From NCBI RefSeq assembly GCF_024198175.1, contig NZ_JAJVKV010000005.1, forward strand, positions 806,001-870,000: DNA of 64,000 bases. Direction: 5' to 3'. Below, piece by piece: positions 52,770 to 61,376 of this stretch. The stretch's first letter is position 1. Each line of letters begins with the position of its first letter. The translations under genes were made by a program, and so were the position numbers. The DNA is from Pyxidicoccus xibeiensis. Its GTDB lineage: Bacteria; Myxococcota; Myxococcia; Myxococcales; Myxococcaceae. The notes beneath the pieces were generated by a model. It did no database searches. It was not told the DNA's origin and saw only the letters and a program-made list of their open reading frames with translations.

Positions 52770-55700
52770 TCAGTGCGACGGAGCCGGAGGCGCCACCACG
52801 TCGCCGTCATTGCCGACGGTCCGCTTCGCCTCGCCCCGCAGCTTCTGCATCAGCACGTAGAGGCCGGGGATGAAGACGAAGTTGACCACCGTGGACACCA
52901 GCATGCCGCCGAACACCGCCGTGCCCAGCGAGTTGCGCGACGCCGCGCCCGCGCCCGAGGCCGTCATCAGCGGCACCACGCCGAGGAGGAAGGCAATCGA
53001 CGTCATCAGGATGGGCCGCAGCCGCACCTCGGCCGCCTCCACCACCGCGTCGACGGCATTCTTGCCCGTCGCCCTCAACTGCTCGGCGAACTCGACGATG
53101 AGGATGGCGTTCTTGCTGGCAAGCCCCACCAGCATGACGAGCCCCACCTGGCAGAACACGTCGTTGGCGTAGCCGCGCGCCAACTGCAGCCCCAGCGCGC
53201 CCATGATGGCCAGGGGCACCGAGAAGATGATGACCAGCGGCAGGGTGAAGCTCTCGTACTGCGCGGCGAGCACCAGGAAGACGAACAGCAGGCCCAGGCC
53301 GAAGATGATGAGCGTCTGACCGCCGCTCTGCTTCTGCTCCAGGCTGATGCCCGTCCACTCCGCGCCCATGCCCTGGGGCAGGTGCTCCGCGGCCAGGGTC
53401 TCCATGGCCTCCAGCGCCTGGCCGGAGGACACGCCCGGCGCGGGCTGGCCGTTGATCTCCACCGCGCGGAAGAGGTTGTAGTGCCGGATGACCTGGGCGG
53501 ACACCGTCGGCTCCACCTTCACCAGCGACTCCAGCGGAATCATGTCTCCGGTGTCGCTGCGCACGTAGAAGGCGCCGATGTCCTGCGGGCTGTCGCGGAA
53601 CTGCTGCTCGGCCTGCACATAGACGCGGTAGGTGCGGTTGGCGTAGTTGAAGTCGTTGACGTACTGGCTGCCCATGTAGACCTGCATCGTTCCGAAGATC
53701 TGCTCAATGGGCACCCCGAGCGCCTTGGCCTTCTGACGGTCCACCTCCACGTCCAGCAGCGGCGTGTCGGCGTTGAAGGTGGTGAACACGCCGCGCAGCT
53801 GGCCCTGCTCGTTGCTCTTGGCCACCAGCCCCTGGACGGCGGAGGCGAGCTGGTCCAGCGAGCTGGTGCCGGCGATGTCCTCGACGATGTACTGGAAGCC
53901 GCCCACGCTGCCGACGCCGCGGATGGCGGGAGGCTGGAACGGCATCACCCGCGCGCCGCCGATGCGGCCCAGCGGTCCACGCAGCCGCTCCACGAGCGCG
54001 GCCACCGACTGCTCCTTCTTCAGCCGCTGCTCCCAGGGGTGCAGGGAGGTGAAGATGGTGGCCATGTTGGGGCCGGTGCCCTGGAAGGAGAAGCCGCCGA
54101 TGGCGAACATGGCGCGCACCTCCGGCTGGGCCTTCAGCACCTGCTCCGCCTCGGCGAGGACCTTCTCCGTCTGGGCCAGCGACATGCCCTCCGGGCCCTG
54201 CACGGAGATGATGAGGTAGCCCTGGTCCTCGTCGGGGATGAAGCCCGTGGGGGCCGCCCGGAAGAGCGCCACCGTCCCGGCGATGCACAGGAGGAAGGCC
54301 ACCAGGATGATGACCGGGTGCTTCAGCAGCCGGCGCAGTCCCCGGCCATAGGAGGCCTTCGTCCAGTCCAGCGCGCGGTCCACCCAGCGGAAGAAGATCC
54401 ACTTCTCCCCGTGGTGGTGCCGGAGCATCCGCGCGCTCAGGGCGGGCGTGAGCGTGAGGGCGCAGAAGGTGGACAGCGCCACCGACGCGGCGATGGTCAG
54501 CGCGAACTGGCGGTAGATGGCGCCGGTGGTGCCGGGGAAGAGCGCCACCGGGACGAACACCGCCACCAGCACGATGGAGATGGCGATGACCGCGCCGGCC
54601 ACCTCCTTCATGCCCTCGCGTGCGGCCTCCACGGCCGACAGCTTCCGCTCCACCATCAGCCGCTCGATGTTCTCGATGACGACGATGGCGTCATCCACCA
54701 CCAGACCCGTGGCCAGCGTGAGGCCGAAGAGCGTGAGGGTGTTGATGGAGAAGCCCATCAGCTGGACGAAGGCGAAGGTGCCCAGCAGGGAGACGGGGAG
54801 GGTGAAGGCGGTGATGAGCACGCTGCGCCAGCCGTGCAGGAACACGAAGATGACGAGGATGACGAGGAGGATGGCCTCCACCAGCGTCTGCACCACCTCG
54901 TGGATGGAGGCGCGCACCGCGAGCGTGGTGTCCGTGCCCGTCTGGAACTGCATGCCCGGAGGGAACTGCTGGGACAGCCGCTCCAGCTCCGCGTAGACGC
55001 CGTCACGCACGTCGAGCGCGTTGGCGGTGGGCAGCTGGAAGATGGCGAGACCCACGGCCGTCTTGCCGCTGAAGCGCAGCAGCGTGCCGTAGTTCTCCGC
55101 GCCCATCTCCACGCGGCCCACGTCCTTCACGCGCACGCTCTTGCCGTCGTTCTGGCGCATGAGGACGATGTCCCCGAACTCGTCGGGCTCCACGAGCCGC
55201 CCGCGCGCCCGCACCGCGAGCTGGTAGGGCTGGTCGGCGGCGGAGGGAGGCTGGCCCACCTGGCCCGCGGCCACTTGGAGGTTCTGCTCCTGCAGCGCGC
55301 GCGTCACGTCCTGGGGTGTCAGCTTGCGGCGCGCCAGCTCCGTGGGGTCCAGCCACAAGCGCATGGAGAACTTGCGCTCGCCGAAGATGCGCACCTCGCC
55401 CACGCCGCGCACGCGCTTGATGGCGTCCTTCAGGTTCACGTCGGCGTAGTTGCTGAGGAACTTCGCGTCGTAGCGCCCGTCATCGCTGAAGAGCGCCACC
55501 GTCATCAGCATCTGGCTGGAGGCCTTGTTGACGACGATGCCCGTCTGGTTCACCTGCGCGGGCAGGCGGGCGGCGGCGCGGCTGACGCGGTTCTGCACGT
55601 CGACGGCGGCCACCTCGATGTCGCGGGTGGGCTCGAAGGTGACGGTAATCTGGCTGGTGCCGTCGTTGCTGCTGGTGGAGGTGATGTAGCGCATCCCCTC

Positions 55701-55919
55701 CACGCCGTTGAGCTCCTGCTCCAGAGGAATAGTGACGGCGCTCTCCACCACCTCGGCGCTGGCGCCCACGTAGCTGGCGGTGACGGTGACCTGGGGAGGC
55801 GCCAGGTCCGGGTACTGGGCGATGGGGAGCGTGGGGATGGCAATCACGCCCACCAGCGTCAGCAGGATGGAGCAGACGATGGCGAAGACGGGCCGGCGGA
55901 TGAAGAAGTCGACGAACAT
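52770..55919 (-). CDS. RND-family efflux pump, inner-membrane transporter (HAE1 type)
   Basis: A 1049-residue AcrB/MexB-like proton antiporter of hydrophobic compounds. It begins with the family's FFIRRPVFAIV and has two large periplasmic loops and twelve membrane segments. The proton-relay residues are present: the Asp pair in TGLVVDDAIVVIENIER and Lys in GLASKNAILIVEF. It has the full length of the family, with an intact frame. It is the last gene of the tolC-type/membrane-fusion/pump operon, 18 bp after the fusion protein. The substrate cannot be predicted; control is probably by the divergent MarR regulator. Confidence 0.95.
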   Translation of the reverse strand: MFVDFFIRRPVFAIVCSILLTLVGVIAIPTLPIAQYPDLAPPQVTVTASYVGASAEVVESAVTIPLEQELNGVEGMRYITSTSSNDGTSQITVTFEPTRDIEVAAVDVQNRVSRAAARLPAQVNQTGIVVNKASSQMLMTVALFSDDGRYDAKFLSNYADVNLKDAIKRVRGVGEVRIFGERKFSMRLWLDPTELARRKLTPQDVTRALQEQNLQVAAGQVGQPPSAADQPYQLAVRARGRLVEPDEFGDIVLMRQNDGKSVRVKDVGRVEMGAENYGTLLRFSGKTAVGLAIFQLPTANALDVRDGVYAELERLSQQFPPGMQFQTGTDTTLAVRASIHEVVQTLVEAILLVILVIFVFLHGWRSVLITAFTLPVSLLGTFAFVQLMGFSINTLTLFGLTLATGLVVDDAIVVIENIERLMVERKLSAVEAAREGMKEVAGAVIAISIVLVAVFVPVALFPGTTGAIYRQFALTIAASVALSTFCALTLTPALSARMLRHHHGEKWIFFRWVDRALDWTKASYGRGLRRLLKHPVIILVAFLLCIAGTVALFRAAPTGFIPDEDQGYLIISVQGPEGMSLAQTEKVLAEAEQVLKAQPEVRAMFAIGGFSFQGTGPNMATIFTSLHPWEQRLKKEQSVAALVERLRGPLGRIGGARVMPFQPPAIRGVGSVGGFQYIVEDIAGTSSLDQLASAVQGLVAKSNEQGQLRGVFTTFNADTPLLDVEVDRQKAKALGVPIEQIFGTMQVYMGSQYVNDFNYANRTYRVYVQAEQQFRDSPQDIGAFYVRSDTGDMIPLESLVKVEPTVSAQVIRHYNLFRAVEINGQPAPGVSSGQALEAMETLAAEHLPQGMGAEWTGISLEQKQSGGQTLIIFGLGLLFVFLVLAAQYESFTLPLVIIFSVPLAIMGALGLQLARGYANDVFCQVGLVMLVGLASKNAILIVEFAEQLRATGKNAVDAVVEAAEVRLRPILMTSIAFLLGVVPLMTASGAGAASRNSLGTAVFGGMLVSTVVNFVFIPGLYVLMQKLRGEAKRTVGNDGDVVAPPAPSH

Positions 55920-55937
55920 GGTGCTTGAGTCCTCAGC

Positions 55938-57092
55938 TCAGCGGCTGCCCCCGACAGGAGCGCCGCCTCCGGTTCCGCCTGGGGGCGCGTTCTTCAGCGC
56001 CTCGGCGCCGGAGTCCGCCGCGGCCCGGGCCGCGGCCTTCACCTTCACGGGCATGCCATCGCGCAGCGCCTGCATGGAGGAGAGGGCGACGAGGTCTCCC
56101 GCCGACAGGCCCTTCTCCACCACGTAGGCCATGTCGCCCAGCGCGCCCAGGGTGATGGGGCGGCGCTCCACCACCGTCTTGCCGTCCTTCTCCTTCACCA
56201 CCAGCGCGAAGGGCTGGCCGCTCTGGCGCACCACCGCGAGCGCCGGAATCTGCAGGGCGTCCCGCACGGAGTAGACGATGCGCGCACGCACCAGCTCGCT
56301 GGGGCGCAGGCCCCCCGTGTTGCGGAAGGCGGCCTTCACCTCCACCAGCTGGGTGCGCGGGTCGGCCTGCGGTGCCACGAAGAAGATGGAGCTGGTGAGC
56401 AGCACCTTGCCCTGGGCGTCGAGGATTTCCAGTGCCGTGTCCGGCTTCAGCGAGCGGGCGCGCGTTGAGGGCACCGCCACGCTCACCTCGAGGACGTCCG
56501 ACTGGGCCACGCTGGTCAGCGGCGTGGTGGCGCTGACGAAGTCCCCCTGGCGGATGACGACGTCGCCCACGGTGCCGGCAAAGGGCGCGCGCACCACGTG
56601 GTACTGCAGCTGCACCTGACGCTGCGCCACCTGCGCGGCGGAGGAGCGCGAGGCGGCCTCGGCGGCCTGCACCTGCGCGCGGCCGGCCTCCAGCTCCTGG
56701 GCGCTGGCGAGGCCCTCCTTGTGGAGCGCCTCCGTGCGGGCGAGTGTGCGGCGCGACAGCTCCAGGTTCACCTGCGAGGAGCTGAGCTGCGCCTGGGCGC
56801 TGTCGAGCGCGGCCGTCTCCTCGCGCGCGTCGACTTCCACCAACGCCGCGCCGGCCTCCACCTGCTGGCCGGGGCGCACGTGAATCTTCCGGATGTAGCC
56901 GGCCACCTGCGGCAGCACGGTGAGGCTCTGCCGCGACAGCAGCGAGCCGAGGTACTCGCCGGTGTCCCGCACCTCATGGGGCGCGAGCGTGACGACTTCC
57001 ACCTCGCGAGGCGGGGGCGCGGCCGGAGCGGCCTTCTGTCCCGAGCAGCCCGCCACCATCGCCAGCAGGGTGAAACTCCAAACCGTCTTCAT
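55938..57092 (-). CDS. RND efflux membrane-fusion (periplasmic adaptor) lipoprotein
   Basis: A 384-residue adaptor of the AcrA/MexA type that links pump and outer-membrane channel. A lipobox (LLAMVAGC) near the N-terminus anchors it by lipid. It shows the lipoyl half-motif GYIRKIHVRPGQQVEAGAALVEVD, a coiled-coil hairpin (residues about 95-165), the second lipoyl half (VRAPFAGTVGDV) and beta-barrel and membrane-proximal domains. The ATG at 57092 has GGAG six bases upstream; the frame is open to 57131 but would overlap the upstream gene. It lies between the tolC-type and pump genes. Confidence 0.93.
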   Translation of the reverse strand: MKTVWSFTLLAMVAGCSGQKAAPAAPPPREVEVVTLAPHEVRDTGEYLGSLLSRQSLTVLPQVAGYIRKIHVRPGQQVEAGAALVEVDAREETAALDSAQAQLSSSQVNLELSRRTLARTEALHKEGLASAQELEAGRAQVQAAEAASRSSAAQVAQRQVQLQYHVVRAPFAGTVGDVVIRQGDFVSATTPLTSVAQSDVLEVSVAVPSTRARSLKPDTALEILDAQGKVLLTSSIFFVAPQADPRTQLVEVKAAFRNTGGLRPSELVRARIVYSVRDALQIPALAVVRQSGQPFALVVKEKDGKTVVERRPITLGALGDMAYVVEKGLSAGDLVALSSMQALRDGMPVKVKAAARAAADSGAEALKNAPPGGTGGGAPVGGSR

Positions 57093-57118
57093 CTTCATCT
57101 CCAGGGGACGTACCCGTT

Positions 57119-58483
57119 TCACCAGTCGCACCGGGCCTCCGTCAGGAATGCGTCCAGGCGTGCCTGGACCAACTCGAATTCGCGCAGCACCAGCGTCAGC
57201 TGTGCCTGGCGCAGGGCCGCCGCGCTCTGCACCAGCTCCAGGCTGCTGCCGCGGCCCACTTCAAAAGCCCGGCGCGTCAGCCGGTCGGTGCGCTCCGCGA
57301 GGTCTCTCGACTCGGTCGCCGTCTTCACCAGCGCCTCGGCCACCTGCACCCCGCGCCGCGCCTGGGCCACCTCCAGCGCCACGTCCCGGCGCGCGCTCTC
57401 CAGCGCCGCGGACGCCTGCTCCTCCACGCCCGCGCGCTCGCGCACCAGCCCCGAGCGGCTGCCACCTTCCCAAATCGGCACCGAGAGCACGGCGGAGACA
57501 TTCCACGTGGCGAAGCGGCCGAAGCCCGGGTCGGTGGTGAGGCCGTAGAGGGTGCTGGAGACGCCCAGCGTGGGCAGGTAGCCGGCGGAGGCCTGACGCC
57601 GGCTGTCCTTGGCGGACTCCACCTGGGCCCGCGACGCCACCAGGTCGGGCCGTGCGTCCAGGCTCTCCAGCGGGGCGCAGTCATTGCGCGTCTGGTCCAC
57701 CAGGCCCTGCAGGTTGAAGGACGGGTCGACGCCCACCGGCTGGCCGAAGCCCAGCGTGAAGCCCAGCGCCTCGCGCGTCTGGCGAAGCTGCTCGTCGCCG
57801 GCGATGAGGGCGCCGCGCGCCACCGCGACGTCCTGCTCCACGCGCACCACGTCCAGCTGGTTTCCCGCGCCCAGCTCGAAGCTGCGCTGGGTGAGGGCGG
57901 CGCGCTCCAGTGCCTGGCGCAGCCCCACCCGGTTGATTTCCGCGGCGCGCTCGGCGGCCACCGTGGCCACCAGCACCTGCGCCACGCCCAGCGTGAGGCG
58001 GCGGCGCACGTCCTGGAGGCTGGCCACCGCGCCGGCCTCGGCGGCTCGGGCCGAGGACAGCCCGCGCCAGGCGCTCACGTCCACCACCGACTGCGTCAGC
58101 GTCGCGGTGACGGTGCCCGCGGGCGTGGTGGGCGTGCGCCCGTCGCCAGCGGCACCGGGGGACACCCCCGCGGGCACGTCCGGGTTGAGGAGGTCATGAG
58201 CCACGCCGGCCTGGGCGCGCGCGTTGGGCAGCAGCGCGCCGAGGGCCTGACGCCAGCGGCCCGAGGCGCGCTGGACACCGGCCTCCGCGCTGCGCAGGTC
58301 CGTGGAGCGCTCGCGCACCAGGCCCAGCGCTTCGTTCCAGTCCTTCACCAGCTTGGGGGCGGGAGGGACGGGGGTGAGCATCGCGTCCTCCACCTTCGGC
58401 TGGAAGGGGACGGGGGACGGGGTGGGCTCGGTCTGGGAGGAGACCGCGAGGAGCGCCAGGAGGAGGACGGGAGGGGTGGCCAT
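57119..58483 (-). CDS. TolC-family outer-membrane channel protein
   Basis: A 454-residue exported protein with a signal peptide (about residues 1-20). The structure is the internally repeated TolC type, with long amphipathic helices in both halves, for example AALTQRSFELGAGNQLDVVRVEQDVAVA and RAFEVGRGSSLELVQSAAALRQAQ. The N-terminus has a Pro-rich linker before the first helix. It should form the trimeric exit duct of the efflux complex. It is the first gene of the operon, transcribed away from the marR gene, with a 27-bp gap to the adaptor. Confidence 0.92.
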   Translation of the reverse strand: MATPPVLLLALLAVSSQTEPTPSPVPFQPKVEDAMLTPVPPAPKLVKDWNEALGLVRERSTDLRSAEAGVQRASGRWRQALGALLPNARAQAGVAHDLLNPDVPAGVSPGAAGDGRTPTTPAGTVTATLTQSVVDVSAWRGLSSARAAEAGAVASLQDVRRRLTLGVAQVLVATVAAERAAEINRVGLRQALERAALTQRSFELGAGNQLDVVRVEQDVAVARGALIAGDEQLRQTREALGFTLGFGQPVGVDPSFNLQGLVDQTRNDCAPLESLDARPDLVASRAQVESAKDSRRQASAGYLPTLGVSSTLYGLTTDPGFGRFATWNVSAVLSVPIWEGGSRSGLVRERAGVEEQASAALESARRDVALEVAQARRGVQVAEALVKTATESRDLAERTDRLTRRAFEVGRGSSLELVQSAAALRQAQLTLVLREFELVQARLDAFLTEARCDW

Positions 58484-58564
58484 ACGTCAGACGAGAGGGA
58501 ATGAAGAGGGTAGCGGCGTGTACTGCTTGGACTCCCCCCGTGTGACGGCCTGCGTCGGGCGCAG

Positions 58565-58595
58565 ATGTAATTGACAACGGTTGTAGTCTGCAACC
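58565..58595. promoter_or_regulatory. Overlapping divergent promoters with a MarR-type operator
   Basis: A near-palindrome, GGTTGTAGTCTGCAACC (58579-58595), sits between the divergent tolC-type and marR genes. A plus-strand -35 box TTGACA (58571-58576) precedes it by two bases. On the minus strand TTGCAG (58593-58588) and TTACAT (58570-58565) are spaced by 17 and overlap the palindrome. A repressor bound here could block both transcripts. Confidence 0.55.
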
Positions 58596-58610
58596 ATTCT
58601 TCTACGCAGA

Positions 58611-59057
58611 ATGACGCTCCCGGAGCAACTGGGCTCTCTGCGTCGCGCCCTGCGCCGGCTCCTGACGGAGCGGCTCGGGGAGCAGACGGGCAGGCCCTTC
58701 ATGCAGCTACTGGCCTTGAAGGTCATCGCCGGAGGCGCGCGCAGCCAGGTGTCCCTGGCGGATGGCCTCTCGGTGGACCCGCCTGCGGTGAGCCGGCTGG
58801 TGGACAGGCTGGAAGAGGACGGCCTGGTGAACCGGCTCGCGGGAGAGAACCGCCGCTGCGTGCGACTGGAGCTGACGGACAAGGGGCAGGTGGAGCTGGA
58901 GTTGATGCGCTCCGCGCTCCAGTGGGCGGATGGCGAGCTCACCCGGTACCTGTCGGCCTCCGAGGTGGTGGAGCTGAAGCGCCTGCTGGAGAAGCTGCAG
59001 GCGGGGCTGAGCCAGGGCGAGAGCCCCGCGACCTCGGGCCGCTGCGCGGGAGAGTGA
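58611..59057 (+). CDS. MarR-family transcriptional regulator
   Basis: A 148-residue winged-helix repressor. The DNA-binding region is seen in QVSLADGLSVDPPAVSRLVDRLEEDGLVNR and the wing in ENRRCVRLELTDKG, with dimerisation helices at both ends. Ligands of such proteins are often phenolic or toxic compounds; here the divergent RND efflux operon is the likely target. The start has no strong ribosome-binding site. The stop codon lies inside the first copy of the downstream hairpin repeat. Confidence 0.9.
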   Translation: MTLPEQLGSLRRALRRLLTERLGEQTGRPFMQLLALKVIAGGARSQVSLADGLSVDPPAVSRLVDRLEEDGLVNRLAGENRRCVRLELTDKGQVELELMRSALQWADGELTRYLSASEVVELKRLLEKLQAGLSQGESPATSGRCAGE

Positions 59058-59205
59058 GGGGCTGAAACGGCGAAGGGCCCGGCCCCGGAGCGTGACCCCG
59101 GAGACCGAGCCCTTCAGCTCGAAGCGATAGTGAGGGGCTGAAACGGCGAAGGGCCCGGCCCCGGGGAGCTTCCTCCCGGAGACCGAGCCCTTCAGCTCGA
59201 AGCGA
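59054..59205. terminator. Tandemly duplicated hairpin terminator (two copies, 76-bp period)
   Basis: Two copies of a roughly 74-base sequence begin GTGAGGGGCTGAAACGGCGA and end GAGCCCTTCAGCTCGAAGCGA (59054-59127 and 59130-59205). In each, GAAGGGC pairs with GCCCTTC and longer GC arms pair inside. Only the loop region differs between copies. They lie between convergent genes, so they would stop transcripts from both sides. Confidence 0.65.
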
Positions 59206-59217
59206 CGAGGCCGTGCG

Positions 59218-60297
59218 TCAGACGGGCGCGGGCTTCTGCTCGGAGTCGCCCGGCGTCGTGGGCTCGGTGGCGGACGGCTCGGACGCCGTGGGCTCGGCGG
59301 CGGCGACGGGGGCCTGCTGGGCAGCGGACTGGGCCTCGGTCTCCGCGCGCACGCGCGAGGTCTCCTCGGTGCGCTGGTCGCTGGCCGCCATCTCCTCCGG
59401 CGTCAGCTCCGTGCGGTCGGCCAGCATGCCGGTCTTCTTCTCCAGGTCCTTGATGGCGCGGCGGAGCAGGTCGCGCTCCAGCAGCGTGCGGTTGAGGCGC
59501 TTCTCCAGCGCCTTGTACTTGTCCCGCATCAGGTCCAGGTCGTTCTTCGTGGCCGCGTAGACGCGCTGCTGCGTCTCCGTGCGGCCCTTCACCCGGCGCA
59601 GCTCCTTCTCCAGCTCCACCGCGCGCGAGCGCTCCTTGTTCGCGAGCTGCTCCAGCCGCTCCATCTTCTCGCGGTCCGCGTCGTTCAGCTCGCGGTAGCG
59701 GCGCTGGCCACGGTCCTGCTGCGCGGCGTCGGCCACCGGCGTCACCGCCACCGTGGTCGCCACCACGTGCTCGCCCTCCTTGGCGGGGGCGGAGATCTGC
59801 TGCGCGGGCGCAGGGGCCGCGGCGACGACCGTCACGGGCGCCGTCACCGGCGCGGGCTGCGGGCGGCGGCCACGCGACTCCAGCTCCGACCTCAGGCGCT
59901 GGTTCTCCGTCAGGACGTTCGACAGCTCCTCGCGGGTCTGTTCGAGCTGCAGGGACGCGGCGCGCTCCACCTCGGCGCGGGCCTTCGCCAGGTCCTGCGG
60001 GCCCTTCTCCGACTCCTTCTGCTCGAAGAGCTTGCGCTTGGTCTGCTTGAGCTCGTCCTTCACGTCCTTCAGCTGGGCCCGCTGCTCATCCAGCTCCTTC
60101 TGCTTCCGCTGAAGCTCCGCCTCCGCCTTGGCGCGGCGCTGCGTCTCCGACTCCAGCTCGTTGCGGCCCGAGGAAGACGAGGAGGCGGAGGACGGGAGCG
60201 CGGCCCGATTCGAGCCACCGAAGAGCAGGATGCCGAGTGTCACGGCAAACCCGATCGATACGAGGATGAGTGCAACCAGCACGGGAACGACCTCCAC
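59218..60297 (-). CDS. Membrane-anchored coiled-coil protein, unknown function
   Basis: A 359-residue protein. One hydrophobic segment (residues about 4-26, VPVLVALILVSIGFAVTLGILLF) anchors it, followed by a Ser-rich stretch and a long coiled coil (about residues 45-140). Next comes an Ala/Pro/Val linker (about 145-185) and a second coiled coil (about 195-290). The C-terminus is Ala/Glu/Pro-rich and likely disordered. Repeated Lys/Glu heptads give it a TolA-like look, but no functional motif was seen. The start is GTG. It is convergent with marR across the duplicated terminator. Confidence 0.7.
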   Translation of the reverse strand: MEVVPVLVALILVSIGFAVTLGILLFGGSNRAALPSSASSSSSGRNELESETQRRAKAEAELQRKQKELDEQRAQLKDVKDELKQTKRKLFEQKESEKGPQDLAKARAEVERAASLQLEQTREELSNVLTENQRLRSELESRGRRPQPAPVTAPVTVVAAAPAPAQQISAPAKEGEHVVATTVAVTPVADAAQQDRGQRRYRELNDADREKMERLEQLANKERSRAVELEKELRRVKGRTETQQRVYAATKNDLDLMRDKYKALEKRLNRTLLERDLLRRAIKDLEKKTGMLADRTELTPEEMAASDQRTEETSRVRAETEAQSAAQQAPVAAAEPTASEPSATEPTTPGDSEQKPAPV

Positions 60298-60318
60298 GGG
60301 ATATGCAAAAAGCGGGGC

Positions 60319-60346
60319 AGCCTACCGTCAGACACCGGCGCGTCAA
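60319..60346 (-). promoter_or_regulatory. Candidate promoter of the coiled-coil membrane protein
   Basis: On the minus strand, TTGACG (60346-60341) and TAGGCT (60324-60319) are spaced by 16 bases, about 22 bases from the GTG start. The rest of 60347-60528 shows no gene. Confidence 0.35.
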
Positions 60347-60528
60347 GGGTCCACTGATGGACCGTGGGCCCTCGGCGCCTCTATGCCCTGCCTGGAGGCG
60401 CCGCGCACTCCGTAATTGGCCCCGGGCCGGGAGGTGCTGGTCGGAGGGCATCCGTCCGGGCGGGGCCTTCCCTGGTGTCCGAGGCGTCCGGAGGCTGGGA
60501 GGCGCAGGTTCCCGGGGTGGGGTGAGCG

Positions 60529-61347
60529 ATGGCGCACGTGGAGCTGGTCCCCCAGCGGCAGGTGTCGAGCTTCCGCAAGCTGGCCATCGGCAGCTGGGAG
60601 ACGGCGTATGACCCCACCGTCTACGGCACGCTGACGGTGCGCATGGACCGGGCGCTGACCTGGCTGGAGGACTTCCGGGCGCGGACCGGGGTGCGGCTCA
60701 CGGTGATGCACCTGGTGCTCAAGGCGCTGGCGGAGGCACTGCGCCGCTGCCCGGAGGCGAATGCCGTCCTGCGCTTCAACCGCATCTACCTGCGCCAGCG
60801 CGTCACCGTGTCCGCGCTGGTGGCGCGCACGGAACCAGGCGGTGTGATGCGGCTGCTTCCCGTACGGGTGGTGGACGCGGACCGGAAGGGCCTGCGCGAG
60901 CTGGCGGCGGAGCTGGACGCCGCGCTGCGCGAGGACGGGGTCTCTCGACAGGGCTGGCGGTGGGTGGGGCGGGTTCCGGCTCCGCTGCTCAACCTCTTCA
61001 CGCGGCTGGTGTCCTTTTTCGCGGTGACGCTCAACATGGACCTGGGCCGCTTCGGACTTCCGAGGGACGCCTTTGGCGGGGCCGTCGTCGCGGACGTGGG
61101 CGCGCTGGGGCTGGACACCGCGTACCTGCCGCTGGTGCCCTTCACCCGGGTGCCCGTGTTCCTTGCGCCCGGCGCGGTGCGGGAGACGGCGGTGGTGGAG
61201 GGCGCGCGGGTGGTGGTGGGGCGGGTGATGAGCGTCAACGCGTCCATCGACCACCGCTTCATCGACGGCTACCACGCGGGCGTGCTGGCCCGCACCGTGC
61301 GGGAGCTGCTGGAAGACCCGCTCACCGCGTTCGGCGCGCCAGAATAG
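60529..61347 (+). CDS. 2-oxoacid dehydrogenase E2-type acyltransferase domain protein
   Basis: A 272-residue protein that is only the catalytic domain of an E2 acyltransferase, with no lipoyl or peripheral-subunit-binding domain. The active-site motif is conserved as HRFIDG (His242, Asp246, Gly247, in SIDHRFIDGYHAG), as in E2 enzymes and chloramphenicol acetyltransferases. The N-terminal stretch RKLAIGSWETAYDPTVYGTL matches the start of the catalytic fold. Without an E1 or E3 nearby it probably uses a free CoA donor or works as a stand-alone acyltransferase. ATG 60529 has GGTGAG just upstream. Confidence 0.8.
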   Translation: MAHVELVPQRQVSSFRKLAIGSWETAYDPTVYGTLTVRMDRALTWLEDFRARTGVRLTVMHLVLKALAEALRRCPEANAVLRFNRIYLRQRVTVSALVARTEPGGVMRLLPVRVVDADRKGLRELAAELDAALREDGVSRQGWRWVGRVPAPLLNLFTRLVSFFAVTLNMDLGRFGLPRDAFGGAVVADVGALGLDTAYLPLVPFTRVPVFLAPGAVRETAVVEGARVVVGRVMSVNASIDHRFIDGYHAGVLARTVRELLEDPLTAFGAPE

Positions 61348-61376
61348 GGAAGGGCGCCAGGAGGCCGTCCCGATGC

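Noticed and set aside
51601-52810. Long Pro/Cys-rich or Gly/Gln/Arg-rich open frames on both strands of the C-rich repeat
   Set aside because: Frames are open only because A is scarce; no start signals, and the frames run into or out of neighbouring genes.
52773-55928. A 1051-residue His/Glu/Arg-rich frame antisense to the RND pump
   Set aside because: Composition is typical of antisense frames in high-GC DNA; the pump on the other strand is certain.
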